From CAZWBR01 sp964404205 (GTDB lineage: Bacteria; Bacteroidota; Bacteroidia; Bacteroidales; Prolixibacteraceae), in contig CAYOJD010000062.1 in NCBI GenBank assembly GCA_964404205.1, forward strand, positions 1 through 19,359: a stretch of 19,359 nucleotides of DNA. Direction: 5' to 3'. Of this stretch, positions 5,315 through 13,347 are shown in pieces. The notes under the pieces were generated by a model, which saw only the letters and a list, made by a program, of their open reading frames with translations, had not been told where the DNA came from and made no database searches. Both the position numbers and the translations under genes were made by a program. Each line of letters starts with the position of its first letter. Position 1 is the first letter of the stretch.

Positions 5315-8300
5315 TTAATAAACTTTTTCGACCAGCATTATGGTTTCAACGCCTTTATCTATTTCAATCGCCCTGGCCGCAGGGTTGTCGATGGTATCGA
5401 CCAACAAAAGTTGAAGGGCGAGTGTTTGATTACAGATATAATCACTGTGGCGCTCAAGCGATTCGTTTAGATCGGGATGGCGGACAATGGTCAGCTTAAT
5501 CTTATCGGTCACTTCGAAATCGCTCTCTTTGCGGATATTCTGGATGCGGTTGATGAATTCGCGGGCAATTCCTTCCATGCGCAGTTCGGGCGTAACATTG
5601 ATGTCGAGGGCTACGGTAAGTGCCCCTTCGCTGGCTACTTGCCAACCGGGGATATCTTCCGAGATGATTTCGACATCTTCGGGGCTCAGTTCAACACTTT
5701 CTCCTTCAATTGTTGCGGCAAAGCAGCCGTTACGCTCGAAAGTGGCAATGTCGTGCTGATTCATCTGTGTAACAAATGCGGCAATCTGTTTCATCAGTTT
5801 GCCATATTTGGGTCCCAATGTTTTAAAATTGGGTTTGATTTTTTTCTTGATAATCCCCTCCGAATCGGTCAGATATTCCACCTCCTTGACATTCACTTCG
5901 GTAAGAATAATGCTCTCAACCGCTTCGAACTGTTTACGGAAGTTGTCGTTCAATACCGGTACAATGATTTTGGCCAGTGGCTGACGAACTTTCAGTTTCT
6001 CTTTACGGCGCAGGCTGAGTATCATCGACGATATGCGTTGGGCAATATCCATGCGTTCTTCCAGCGAACGGTTGATTAATGCTTCGTTGGCTGTTGGGAA
6101 ACGGGTCAGGTGAACCGACATATCCTCTTCACGGCCCGATACTTTGTTCAAATCGCGGTAGAGTTGATCGGTGTAGAACGGTGCGATGGGGGCAGCCAGT
6201 TTGGCAATCGTTTCCAAACAGGTGTAAAGCGTCTGGTAAGCCGAAATCTTGTCGGTGTCGTAGCTGCCGCCCCAGAAACGTTTACGGCTGAGTCGCACAT
6301 ACCAGTTCGATAGATTTTCGCTCACAAACTCGGCAATGGCGCGGCCTGCACGGGTAGGTTCGTAGCTTTCGTAAGCATCGGTCACCTCTTTTACCAGGGT
6401 GTTGAGCAACGAAAGCACCCATTGGTCGAGCTCCGGACGCTGATCGGCTGGCACCTCGGCTTCGCTGTAGGTAAAGCCATCGATGTTGGCATAGAGCGAG
6501 AAGAAGCTATAGGTATTGTAAAGCGTTCCGAAGAATTTACGGCGCACCTCTTCTACACCCGCGATATCGAACTTGAGGTTATCCCATGGTTGCGAGTTGG
6601 TAATCATGTACCAGCGTAACGGGTCGGAACCATATTTTTCGATGGTGGCAAACGGATCGACGGCATTGCCGAGTCGTTTCGACATTTTATTGCCGTTGGC
6701 ATCGAGCACCAGCCCGTTGGAGATGATATTTTTGAAGGCCACAGAGCCTTTTATCATGGTCGATATGGCATGCAGCGTAAAGAACCAACCTCGGGTCTGG
6801 TCAACTCCTTCGGCAATAAAGTCGGCAGGGAAGAAGCCCCCTAAATCCCCCCGTGGGGGACTCTTAAGAGCTGATTTGATCTTTTTGAGTACCTCTTCAT
6901 GATTGCCAATCACCTCTTCATTGGTAAAGCGCACCACACGATAACCGACTGCCTCGAGGATATCGGTTTTCAGTTTGTCCAGCTCTTTTGTTTGCGGTTC
7001 GTTGTGGTAACCTCCGTCAACTTCAATAACCAAACGTTTCGAAAGACAGACAAAATCGACAATCATATCGTCGATAATATGCTGACGGCGGAATTTAAAT
7101 CCATCAAGTTGTTTGCTTTTCAAACTCTCCCAAAGAAGAGCCTCGGCATTGGTTTGGTGTTTACGATGATCTAAAGCTTTTTCCTTTAAAATTCCGTAAA
7201 GCAATGGGTTAGCCGTTTTGTATCGGTTCACCAAGTCCCCTACGGGGGGATTTAGGGGGCTTTCAAACGGATAGTGCATTTGGGCATACGGCATCGCTCC
7301 CGAATCGAACCAAACATCAATCAGGTCGGTTTCGCGGAACATCTTTTCACCGCTCTCCGATACCAGTACAATATCATCGACATACGGACGGTGGAGGTCT
7401 ATCTTTTCGTAGTTCTCTTTCGAATAATTCCCTACTTCGAAACCCGTATACGGGTTTTCTTTCATCACCCCGGCAGCTACGGCTTTTTCTATCTCATCGA
7501 TAAGCTCTTCAACAGATCCGATACATTTTTCCTTTTGCCCGTCTTCGGTGCGCCAGATGGGAAGCGGGGTGCCCCAGTAGCGTGAACGGGAAAGGTTCCA
7601 GTCGACCAGGTTTTCGAGCCAGTTGCCGAATCGTCCTGTTCCGGTCGATTGCGGCTTCCAGTTGATGGTCTTGTTCAATTCAATCATTTCATCGCGGACG
7701 GCGGTTGTACGGATAAACCATGAGTCGAGCGGATAGTACAACACCGGTTTGTCGGTACGCCAGCAGTGCGGATAACTGTGCTCATGTTTCTCGACACGGA
7801 AAGCACGGTTTTCCTTTTTCAGCATCACCGCCAGGTCAACATCGAGCGGGGCATCCTCTTCACTCAGCGATTCGTCGTAAGCGTTCTTGACAAAGCGACC
7901 GGCATATTCGCCATATCGTTCGCTGTTGACATTGTTTTTCACATACTCAGGATCGAGATCTTCGATGCGGAAGAAGCGGCCCTGGCGGTCGACCATCGGT
8001 TGGCGTTTGCCTTCGCGGTCGATCATCAGCAGTGGTGCAATATTGTTTTGTTTGGCTACACGGTCGTCGTCAGCACCAAAAGTTGGTGCGATGTGAACAA
8101 TGCCGGTACCATCGTCGGTGGTTACAAAATCTCCGGTTATCACCCTGAAGGCATCGCCCATGGGGGTTACCCAGGGCATCAACTGTTCGTACTGAGTGCC
8201 TGCCAGTTCGCTGCCGCTGTATTCGGCCAACAGGCGGTAAGGGATATTTTTCCCTTCGCCTTTGTATTCTTCGAAAGAAAGAGCTTCGTTTTTCTCAGGG

Positions 8301-9157
8301 AAGAAATTGCGATAGAGATCTTTGGCCAGGATTACCGTAACGGGTAGCCCTGTATAGGGATTGAAGGTTCTGACCTTAACATACCTGATATTGGGGCCAA
8401 CGGCCAGCGCGGTATTCGATGGCAGTGTCCAGGGGGTAGTGGTCCAGGCCAGGACGAAAAGTTCGGTTTCTACATTGGCAAAGAGCTTTTCTGAAGCACT
8501 GTTGCGAACCACTTTAAACTGGGCAACACAGGTCGTGTCTTTTACATCGCGGTAGCAACCCGGCTGGTTCAGCTCGTGCGAGCTTAATCCTGTTCCGGCT
8601 GCGGGCGAGTAGGGCTGAATGGTATAGCCCTTATAAAGCATGTTTTTGTTGTACAAATCTTTCAACAACCACCAAAGGGTTTCGATATAGCGGTTGTCGT
8701 AGGTAATGTAAGGATCGTCCATATTGACCCAATAGCCCATTTTGTGGGTCAAATCCTCCCACATATCGGTATATTTCATCACCTCTTTGCGGCAGGCAGC
8801 ATTGTATTCGGCTACTGATATGGTTTTGCCAATATCCTCTTTGGTGATACCAAGCGACTTCTCGACGCTCAGCTCAACAGGCAGGCCGTGAGTATCCCAT
8901 CCGGCTTTGCGTTTGACCAGAAAGCCTTGCTGGGTTTTGTAACGACAGAAAATATCTTTGATGGCACGTGAAACAACATGATGGATTCCGGGCTGGCCGT
9001 TGGCCGACGGCGGGCCTTCGTAAAAAACATACGACGGGGCATTGGCTCTGGTGGTCATCGATTGATGAAAGGTATCATCGGCTTTCCAGAATTCCAAAAT
9101 TTCTTTATTGATATCGGAGAGATTAAACTCCTTGTATTCCTTGAATTTCTTAGTCAT
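5315..9157 (-). CDS. ileS: Isoleucyl-tRNA synthetase with an in-frame DUF559 endonuclease-domain insertion
   Basis: This protein (1280 residues) charges tRNA-Ile with isoleucine in the cytoplasm. Synthetase landmarks are the HIGH-equivalent GIHH (57-60), GWDTHGLPVE (86-95), the editing domain at about 200-430 with TTTPWTLPSN (239-248) and DDGTGIVHIAPTFGADD (348-364), DVWFDSGAMPYAQMHYPFE (614-632), FPADFIAEGVDQTRGW (776-791), KMSKR (824-828) and a long C-terminal anticodon-binding part. The GIHH signature and C-terminal architecture point to the IleRS2 type. Residues 633 to about 775 are foreign: they split two catalytic-domain blocks that are nearly adjacent in ordinary IleRS and encode a DUF559 domain flanked by inverted-repeat peptides. 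Without them the length would be about 1138, normal for this phylum. The frame stays open throughout, so the gene is probably functional. It heads the ileS-dksA-like-lspA operon. Confidence 0.97.
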   Translation of the reverse strand: MTKKFKEYKEFNLSDINKEILEFWKADDTFHQSMTTRANAPSYVFYEGPPSANGQPGIHHVVSRAIKDIFCRYKTQQGFLVKRKAGWDTHGLPVELSVEKSLGITKEDIGKTISVAEYNAACRKEVMKYTDMWEDLTHKMGYWVNMDDPYITYDNRYIETLWWLLKDLYNKNMLYKGYTIQPYSPAAGTGLSSHELNQPGCYRDVKDTTCVAQFKVVRNSASEKLFANVETELFVLAWTTTPWTLPSNTALAVGPNIRYVKVRTFNPYTGLPVTVILAKDLYRNFFPEKNEALSFEEYKGEGKNIPYRLLAEYSGSELAGTQYEQLMPWVTPMGDAFRVITGDFVTTDDGTGIVHIAPTFGADDDRVAKQNNIAPLLMIDREGKRQPMVDRQGRFFRIEDLDPEYVKNNVNSERYGEYAGRFVKNAYDESLSEEDAPLDVDLAVMLKKENRAFRVEKHEHSYPHCWRTDKPVLYYPLDSWFIRTTAVRDEMIELNKTINWKPQSTGTGRFGNWLENLVDWNLSRSRYWGTPLPIWRTEDGQKEKCIGSVEELIDEIEKAVAAGVMKENPYTGFEVGNYSKENYEKIDLHRPYVDDIVLVSESGEKMFRETDLIDVWFDSGAMPYAQMHYPFESPLNPPVGDLVNRYKTANPLLYGILKEKALDHRKHQTNAEALLWESLKSKQLDGFKFRRQHIIDDMIVDFVCLSKRLVIEVDGGYHNEPQTKELDKLKTDILEAVGYRVVRFTNEEVIGNHEEVLKKIKSALKSPPRGDLGGFFPADFIAEGVDQTRGWFFTLHAISTMIKGSVAFKNIISNGLVLDANGNKMSKRLGNAVDPFATIEKYGSDPLRWYMITNSQPWDNLKFDIAGVEEVRRKFFGTLYNTYSFFSLYANIDGFTYSEAEVPADQRPELDQWVLSLLNTLVKEVTDAYESYEPTRAGRAIAEFVSENLSNWYVRLSRKRFWGGSYDTDKISAYQTLYTCLETIAKLAAPIAPFYTDQLYRDLNKVSGREEDMSVHLTRFPTANEALINRSLEERMDIAQRISSMILSLRRKEKLKVRQPLAKIIVPVLNDNFRKQFEAVESIILTEVNVKEVEYLTDSEGIIKKKIKPNFKTLGPKYGKLMKQIAAFVTQMNQHDIATFERNGCFAATIEGESVELSPEDVEIISEDIPGWQVASEGALTVALDINVTPELRMEGIAREFINRIQNIRKESDFEVTDKIKLTIVRHPDLNESLERHSDYICNQTLALQLLLVDTIDNPAARAIEIDKGVETIMLVEKVY
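6834..6862. repeat. Terminal inverted repeat of the DUF559 element (3' side of the gene)
   Basis: This 29-bp copy pairs with 7234-7262 with a single mismatch. Its plus-strand core is GCCCCCTAAATCCCCCCGT. It contains its own small palindrome, TCCCCC-CGT-GGGGGA (6846-6860). On the coding strand it reads SPPRGDLGGF, merging into the native FPADF of IleRS. Confidence 0.9.
7234..7262. repeat. Terminal inverted repeat of the DUF559 element (5' side of the gene)
   Basis: This is the reverse complement of 6834-6862 except at one base. On the coding strand it reads SPLNPPVGDL straight after the native HYPFE of IleRS. It also carries an internal CCCC-TAC-GGGG palindrome (7237-7247). The repeat is therefore translated in both orientations without a stop in the frame used. 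Confidence 0.9.
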
Positions 9158-9190
9158 AACGAAAAAAATCCCTCATTTTTTTGAAGTCCA

Positions 9191-9198
9191 CAAATATA
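9191..9198 (-). promoter_or_regulatory. Probable -7 box of the ileS promoter
   Basis: The minus strand reads TATATTTG, an exact match to the Bacteroidota -7 consensus TAnnTTTG, 34 bases before the ileS start. This would give a leader of roughly 28 bases. No TTTG -33 element is found at the expected 19-21 base spacing, so the call rests on the -7 box and its position. Confidence 0.45.
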
Positions 9199-9315
9199 GA
9201 AAATTTTATTATCGGAATGGAAGCCTTTGACGGGCTAAAATAGTATGGCTTTTGGTGTAAGATTCTGGCTGGTTTGTATTAAAAGATTTTTTAGGTTCCT
9301 GAAACGGTTCTAAAC

Positions 9316-9354
9316 AATAAACCCCGGTCTGCATTGTGCTAACCGGGGTTTATT
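9316..9354 (-). terminator. Terminator at the end of the sigma/SusCD/GH16 locus
   Basis: A perfect 13-bp stem pairs 9316-9328 (AATAAACCCCGGT) with 9342-9354, with a 13-base loop. It sits 16 bp beyond the GH16 stop codon. The A/T-rich ends of the stem give a T-rich exit (TTTATTGTTTA) on the minus strand. It separates the locus from the ileS promoter region. The rest of the 9158-9370 spacer holds only the ileS -7 box. Confidence 0.75.
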
Positions 9355-9370
9355 ATTGGTTTCTGAACGA

Positions 9371-10192
9371 TTATTTTTGATAAACCCTTACATAGTCGAT
9401 AATGAATTTGTGCGGGAAAAGTGTTTCGTCGATTCCTTTTGCGCCTCCCCAGTTGCCTCCGATAGCCAGGTTAAGGATGAGATGAAACCGTTTGTCGAAG
9501 GGCCAGACTTCGAAACCTGTACCTTCGTTCCTAAAGGTAAAGAAGAGCGTGTCGTCGATATAGAGGCGGTACTCATTAGCCTCCCATTCAAGGGTATACA
9601 CATGAAAGTCGGTATAGTTGGTTGGGAAAAAGATTTTGGCATTTTTCTGCGTCCCAATCGAGTGGTAATATTTCTGCGTATGGGCTGAACCGACAATGGT
9701 ATCGGGGTCGTAGCCTACATTTTCCATGATATCGATTTCGCCACTGGCTGGCCATTTGCCATATTCCCAGTCAGTTGGGAGCATCCATATCGCAGGCCAG
9801 GTGCCCAAACCTGTAGGGTTTTTCGCTTTAATCTCGAATCGGCCATAGAGCCAGTCACCTTTGCCTTTGGTTATCAGTCGGGCCGAAGTGTAAGGTTTTC
9901 CTTCAACCGAGTCTTTCAATGCAGTAATGGTGAGCATCCCGTTTTCGACCCAGCCATTTCGCTTGTCGGCTTTGGTATAAAACTGTTTCTCGTTGTTGCC
10001 CCACCCCCAGGCATTACCTTCGGTGTCGTAGCTCCATTTGGTCGAATCGGGCAGACCGGTATAGTCAAATTCGTCGCTCCATACCAATTTCCAGTCGCCA
10101 TTGCTGGCTTTATTTGGATTATTATTACAAGAGTAGAATACAGCCATCCCTGACAAGAAAACTACGACTTTTGTTAAAATATTGATTTTCAT
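9371..10192 (-). CDS. GH16 family beta-glucanase (laminarinase-like) lipoprotein
   Basis: The protein has 273 residues. A lipoprotein signal ends in the lipobox VFYSC with acceptor Cys22. The rest is one GH16 jelly-roll domain: LVWSDEFDYTG (36-46), the substrate-cleft segment NEKQFYT (67-73), GRFEIKAK (117-124), and the catalytic motif GEIDIMEN (151-158) with nucleophile Glu152, Asp154 and acid/base Glu157. The pattern with WPASGEIDIMENVG is typical of the bacterial beta-1,3(4)-glucanase group that cleaves laminarin or mixed-linkage glucans by a retaining mechanism. The residues after Cys22 (NNNPNK) lack the acidic surface-export signal, so periplasmic or surface location is open. It starts 11 bp after the phosphoesterase gene and is the last gene of the locus. 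Exact specificity is inferred. Confidence 0.95.
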   Translation of the reverse strand: MKINILTKVVVFLSGMAVFYSCNNNPNKASNGDWKLVWSDEFDYTGLPDSTKWSYDTEGNAWGWGNNEKQFYTKADKRNGWVENGMLTITALKDSVEGKPYTSARLITKGKGDWLYGRFEIKAKNPTGLGTWPAIWMLPTDWEYGKWPASGEIDIMENVGYDPDTIVGSAHTQKYYHSIGTQKNAKIFFPTNYTDFHVYTLEWEANEYRLYIDDTLFFTFRNEGTGFEVWPFDKRFHLILNLAIGGNWGGAKGIDETLFPHKFIIDYVRVYQK

Positions 10193-10203
10193 TTAATTTT
10201 AAA

Positions 10204-11652
10204 TTAGTTGGTTAAATTCTTTTTGTAAACATTCCCAAAGCGGTCAGTAACAACAACTGTAATTTTCGCTTCGAGATTTTTTGGTTTTGCCCGGAAAATA
10301 TGATGGGTGCTACCAGCACTGAGCCATCCGAATTTTTTGTTTTTCCCCGGCTGGTATAACTCTTTTGCTAACGGATCAACGCCCCAATATTGTTCCATTG
10401 CTCCAGCTGCTTTGCCATCTTCCAACCACTCCACCTTCCACTGTGGATCAAAATTGTAGACATTGGCGATGAAACATTCGGGGTTTGAACTGTCGGCATT
10501 GACAGGATAGAGTTTAAACTGCTCATCTTTACTAAGACCTACCCCTTTAAAATACCAGGTAAGTTTATCTCCGTCGGCCTCATAAACGGTATACCCTTTG
10601 GGCGAACCGTCGATGCATACTTCACCCTGCCACCATGCAGCGCTGGCTGCTGCATGAGTATGCTCCATCATCTTATCGGAGATCAAGGTGTTCCATTGCG
10701 TATGGCTGTGACCAGCTAACAAGTGAACCTTAAACGGTTTCAAAATCTCAAATAAAGCTTTACGGTTCATGACCGAGTTTGACATCTCAGAGGCAAAATC
10801 GGAAGGTTTTTCACTATCTCCGTAAACGGTGGGAATATGTAGTGAAACCATCACGGTGCTACCCGGCTTTACCCGAGCCAAATCCTGTTCCAGCCAATTT
10901 AACTGGGTTTCGTCGATATAGCCGATATAACGGTGGCTGAATCCGTAATAAAAAACATTCTTTAACACAATATAATGGATATCGCCTTTGTTGAATGAAT
11001 AATATGCGGGGCCAAAATGGTTGGAATAGCTTTTGGCAGAATAGTCATTGGAACGGTGGTTATAGTCAAGATCATGGTTTCCCGGAACATGATAGAACGG
11101 AATTCCGGTAACTGCAATTTCCTTTTTATAATTGTCGAAAAAATTCAGTCTGTCGAAAACGTTATCGCCGCAACTAATGGCATATACCGGCTTTAAGCCC
11201 GCCACCGAATCAATTGTATGCTTTACATCTTTAACAACATCTCTCAGTAATTCAAACTCATTTTCTTCGAGTACCTGAGGATCGGCCCATACAACAACGG
11301 CGTGTTTTTGTTGAGAGCCGGACGATTTTTGGATCGAAAAGTGAATTGTTTGCTTCTTTTTGCTTGGATCAATCGGAGCATAAAATTCAGGAACGCCATT
11401 TACAACGGGCGATTCAAAACCCGATGGAAGTGAATAGAAAATATGGCTATGCAACGAGGTTGTAGTAATGGAATAGTTCCCGTTTTTATCGGTAGACACA
11501 ACTGAAAAACCATCGCTTACCGGAACGTCGGCAACACCTTTCCCTTCACATATAATCCGTCCTTCTATAGTCAGATAGCGTGGAGTTTCTGCAAGAGTTT
11601 GTCCAACAAAAAGAAATAAAAATGGCAGCAAGAATAGTGGTATTAACCTCAT
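10204..11652 (-). CDS. Secreted calcineurin-like phosphoesterase with N- and C-terminal accessory domains
   Basis: This 482-residue protein has a signal peptide (about 1-21, ending QTLA). Residues about 27-108 form a beta-sandwich of the MetallophosN type (IEGRIICEGKGVADVPV, STDKNGNYSI). The metallophosphoesterase core shows ADPQ (123-126), CGDN (161-164), GNHD (191-194), a metal-ligand His272 (SLHIP) and GHSH (314-317), so the two-metal site is essentially complete; the first motif is D-x-Q instead of the usual D-x-H. Residues about 345-482 match the C-terminal domain often found in this subfamily. Substrates of the family include phosphomonoesters, phosphodiesters and nucleotides; the one used here is unknown. 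It lies between the SusD-like and GH16 genes, so it probably processes something taken up or degraded by the locus. Confidence 0.92.
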   Translation of the reverse strand: MRLIPLFLLPFLFLFVGQTLAETPRYLTIEGRIICEGKGVADVPVSDGFSVVSTDKNGNYSITTTSLHSHIFYSLPSGFESPVVNGVPEFYAPIDPSKKKQTIHFSIQKSSGSQQKHAVVVWADPQVLEENEFELLRDVVKDVKHTIDSVAGLKPVYAISCGDNVFDRLNFFDNYKKEIAVTGIPFYHVPGNHDLDYNHRSNDYSAKSYSNHFGPAYYSFNKGDIHYIVLKNVFYYGFSHRYIGYIDETQLNWLEQDLARVKPGSTVMVSLHIPTVYGDSEKPSDFASEMSNSVMNRKALFEILKPFKVHLLAGHSHTQWNTLISDKMMEHTHAAASAAWWQGEVCIDGSPKGYTVYEADGDKLTWYFKGVGLSKDEQFKLYPVNADSSNPECFIANVYNFDPQWKVEWLEDGKAAGAMEQYWGVDPLAKELYQPGKNKKFGWLSAGSTHHIFRAKPKNLEAKITVVVTDRFGNVYKKNLTN

Positions 11653-11719
11653 AATAAAATTGAAATTACTGATTTTGTGTACTTTATTATATGAAATATA
11701 CTGGTCTGGTGTGAAATAA

Positions 11720-11764
11720 ACCGTGGTTTCAAATCGGGCTAAAATGTCGACGTGAAACCACGGT
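11720..11764 (-). terminator. Hairpin between the SusD-like and phosphoesterase genes (possible attenuator)
   Basis: Positions 11720-11731 and 11753-11764 form a 12-bp perfect stem (ACCGTGGTTTCA and complement) with a 21-base loop, 24 bp after the SusD-like stop. On the minus strand it is followed by TTATTTCAC, only weakly T-rich. It fits a partial terminator or mRNA-stability element that would make SusC/SusD more abundant than the downstream enzymes. The 136-bp spacer shows nothing else. Confidence 0.5.
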
Positions 11765-11788
11765 AAATTACTTAAAATTATACCAGTT

Positions 11789-13318
11789 TTATTTCAACAA
11801 CCACATTAATTTGTTGATTTCATCGTAACCTTCATATTGACGGTCCAATGCATCAATCAAATTTTCACGATTGTAAGTGGTTTCAGAGCTTGGATAAAGA
11901 TAACGCATAGGTACTGCATTCCGATTATTTTCGTTCAAACTGGTTTCCGGGTTGATCGGGAATACAGGATATTGATTGCGACGATATTCGTAATAGCTTG
12001 TACGTGCATTCTGCATAAAATTAAGGATATAGCGCTGCATCCAAATTTGATGTAGCTGTTCTGTAGCAGTTGACTTGAAGGTGGCCTCACCGGTAAAATA
12101 ACCGTCGATATATGTTTGTGTGATTGCCATTCCGTGCGCATAGCTCGATTTGGTTGCCATTACTGCTGTTAAAGCGGATTTGACCCCACTTTCGTAAAAA
12201 TTCTGAGCTGTTCCAGTTGTTATCCAGCCTTTTATCCTTGCTTCGGCAAGAATCAGTTGTTGTTCTGCGAAAGTAATCAGCATACGTGGTTCACAGGCCT
12301 CTTCCTTTAGATAACGGACGTTGAGCAGCGAGTAGAGATTGGCACTGTGTCCGGCATTCATAGCAGAATAATCCATTGACACGTCAACGCCTACATATGC
12401 GTTCGGATCGGATTCTGTTTTTCCCGATAGAATGAGCGCTCCGGCTGGTTCAGCGTAGTAATACATACGGCGGTCATTCAGGCTTTTCAAATTCTCGATC
12501 AACAATGAACTGAGAACTGTCCGGCTGGTGAAAAGATCGTTTGTGCCCGACAGGGGGTGTTTGTTCTGAGAAGAATAAACCAACCCGTAATAGCCAGTTC
12601 CTTCCTCCAAAATATATCCGGTATTCACAATTTCAGCAAATCTCGATTTGATATTCAGGGAAGTGACACCTTCTTTTTTGCTCAGTGTCATCAGAACATT
12701 TAGGGCAAAAGAGTTGACCGCACGGCGCCATTTTACCGGATCGCCATTATAGGGAGTCGGATCGCCGCTAAAAGTTACACCGCTGGCAAAGAACTGATCT
12801 GCCTCTTTCAATTCATCCAGAATACTCACGAAAATGGCTTCCTGCTCATCGTACTTTGGACGATAATTTCCGCTAGCTCCCTGATTGGCTTCGCTGTATG
12901 GAATATCTCCCATTTGCATCGTAAGATTAAAGAACATCAGGGCGCGGGCAAATTTGGCAACTCCTTTGTATGAGTTCTCAGCGACATCTCCTTTCGAGTA
13001 TTCTACCATTTTTTCGATGTTGGGAAGAAGGGTCATTCCACCAAAATCGCTACTTCCAATTTTGTTGTATTGCTCATTGAGCTGTCCCTCATTTGCATAT
13101 CCCACATATTTGGGAAGCGCATTTTGTGCAATCAGTCCTTTGCCATCGCCAACGCCAACTGCTGTTACGCGTAAAATAACATTGGTGGCCAGCATCGATG
13201 CACTTACCTGAGTGGATGTATCGGGATTGGTATTGAGATCATCAAAATTGCTACAACCCGCGAATAGTGTCAGCAGGAGCAATCCAAAGATTCCAAGTTT
13301 TTTATTTAAACGTTTCAT
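11789..13318 (-). CDS. SusD/RagB-like surface glycan-binding lipoprotein
   Basis: The protein has 509 residues. A lipoprotein signal ends in LFAGC (acceptor Cys22). The mature start CSNFDDLNTNP has early acidic residues resembling the Bacteroidota surface-export signal, so it should sit on the cell surface. NTNPDTST near the N-terminus, the helical ARALMFFNLTMQMGDIPYSEA segment and the C-terminal QQLILAEARIKGW segment fit the SusD-like group annotated as starch-binding outer-membrane lipoproteins (SusD-like_2). These cap a SusC transporter and hand over ligand. It starts 29 bp after the SusC stop, the usual coupled arrangement. The ligand is not evident; the GH16 downstream suggests a beta-glucan, the phosphoesterase a phosphorylated compound. 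Confidence 0.94.
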   Translation of the reverse strand: MKRLNKKLGIFGLLLLTLFAGCSNFDDLNTNPDTSTQVSASMLATNVILRVTAVGVGDGKGLIAQNALPKYVGYANEGQLNEQYNKIGSSDFGGMTLLPNIEKMVEYSKGDVAENSYKGVAKFARALMFFNLTMQMGDIPYSEANQGASGNYRPKYDEQEAIFVSILDELKEADQFFASGVTFSGDPTPYNGDPVKWRRAVNSFALNVLMTLSKKEGVTSLNIKSRFAEIVNTGYILEEGTGYYGLVYSSQNKHPLSGTNDLFTSRTVLSSLLIENLKSLNDRRMYYYAEPAGALILSGKTESDPNAYVGVDVSMDYSAMNAGHSANLYSLLNVRYLKEEACEPRMLITFAEQQLILAEARIKGWITTGTAQNFYESGVKSALTAVMATKSSYAHGMAITQTYIDGYFTGEATFKSTATEQLHQIWMQRYILNFMQNARTSYYEYRRNQYPVFPINPETSLNENNRNAVPMRYLYPSSETTYNRENLIDALDRQYEGYDEINKLMWLLK

Positions 13319-13347
13319 ATTGTTGTTATATATATGATTGTTAGTTT

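Larger units (their letters stand above)
6834..7262 (-). mobile_element. Inverted-repeat-bounded DUF559 element inserted in frame in ileS
   Basis: The segment is 429 bp (143 codons), bounded by 29-bp inverted repeats with one mismatch, and open in the ileS frame from end to end. It encodes IleRS residues about 633-775. The core (about 644-765) matches the DUF559/Vsr-like nuclease pattern: NAEALLWESL (670-679, Glu672), FRRQHIIDDMIVDFVC (689-704, Asp701), RLVIEVDGGYH (708-718, Glu712, Asp714, His718), and GYRVVRFTNEEV (738-749). All expected PD-(D/E)XK-type acidic residues are present, so the domain looks intact. Hand-counted GC is about 42% over 6901-7200 against about 47% over 7261-7560. No transposase and no clear target duplication are visible. 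Free-standing DUF559 proteins beginning near the same NRYKTANP segment are common in Bacteroidota (from memory). That it is mobile is inference from the repeats and location. Confidence 0.8.

Noticed and set aside
4888..6079. Plus-strand ORFs of about 200 codons opposite the dksA-like gene and ileS
   Set aside because: They are antisense shadows of strongly conserved minus-strand genes and show no recognisable domain or signal.
7218..7245. An internal GTG start for a separate DUF559 protein, with AGGGGA just upstream
   Set aside because: The frame has no stop before the end of ileS, and this phylum rarely depends on Shine-Dalgarno sequences, so an independent product is not supported.
6834..7262. 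The ileS insertion as an intein
   Set aside because: There are no Hint-domain blocks, no Cys start and no C-terminal His-Asn followed by a nucleophile; the sequence matches DUF559 and is bounded by DNA inverted repeats.
6834..7262. The ileS insertion as a classical insertion sequence
   Set aside because: No transposase is encoded and no clear target-site duplication flanks the repeats; a non-autonomous element moved in trans remains possible.
7766..8347. Plus-strand 193-codon ORF opposite ileS
   Set aside because: It is low-complexity antisense reading of the IleRS editing domain, with no independent features.
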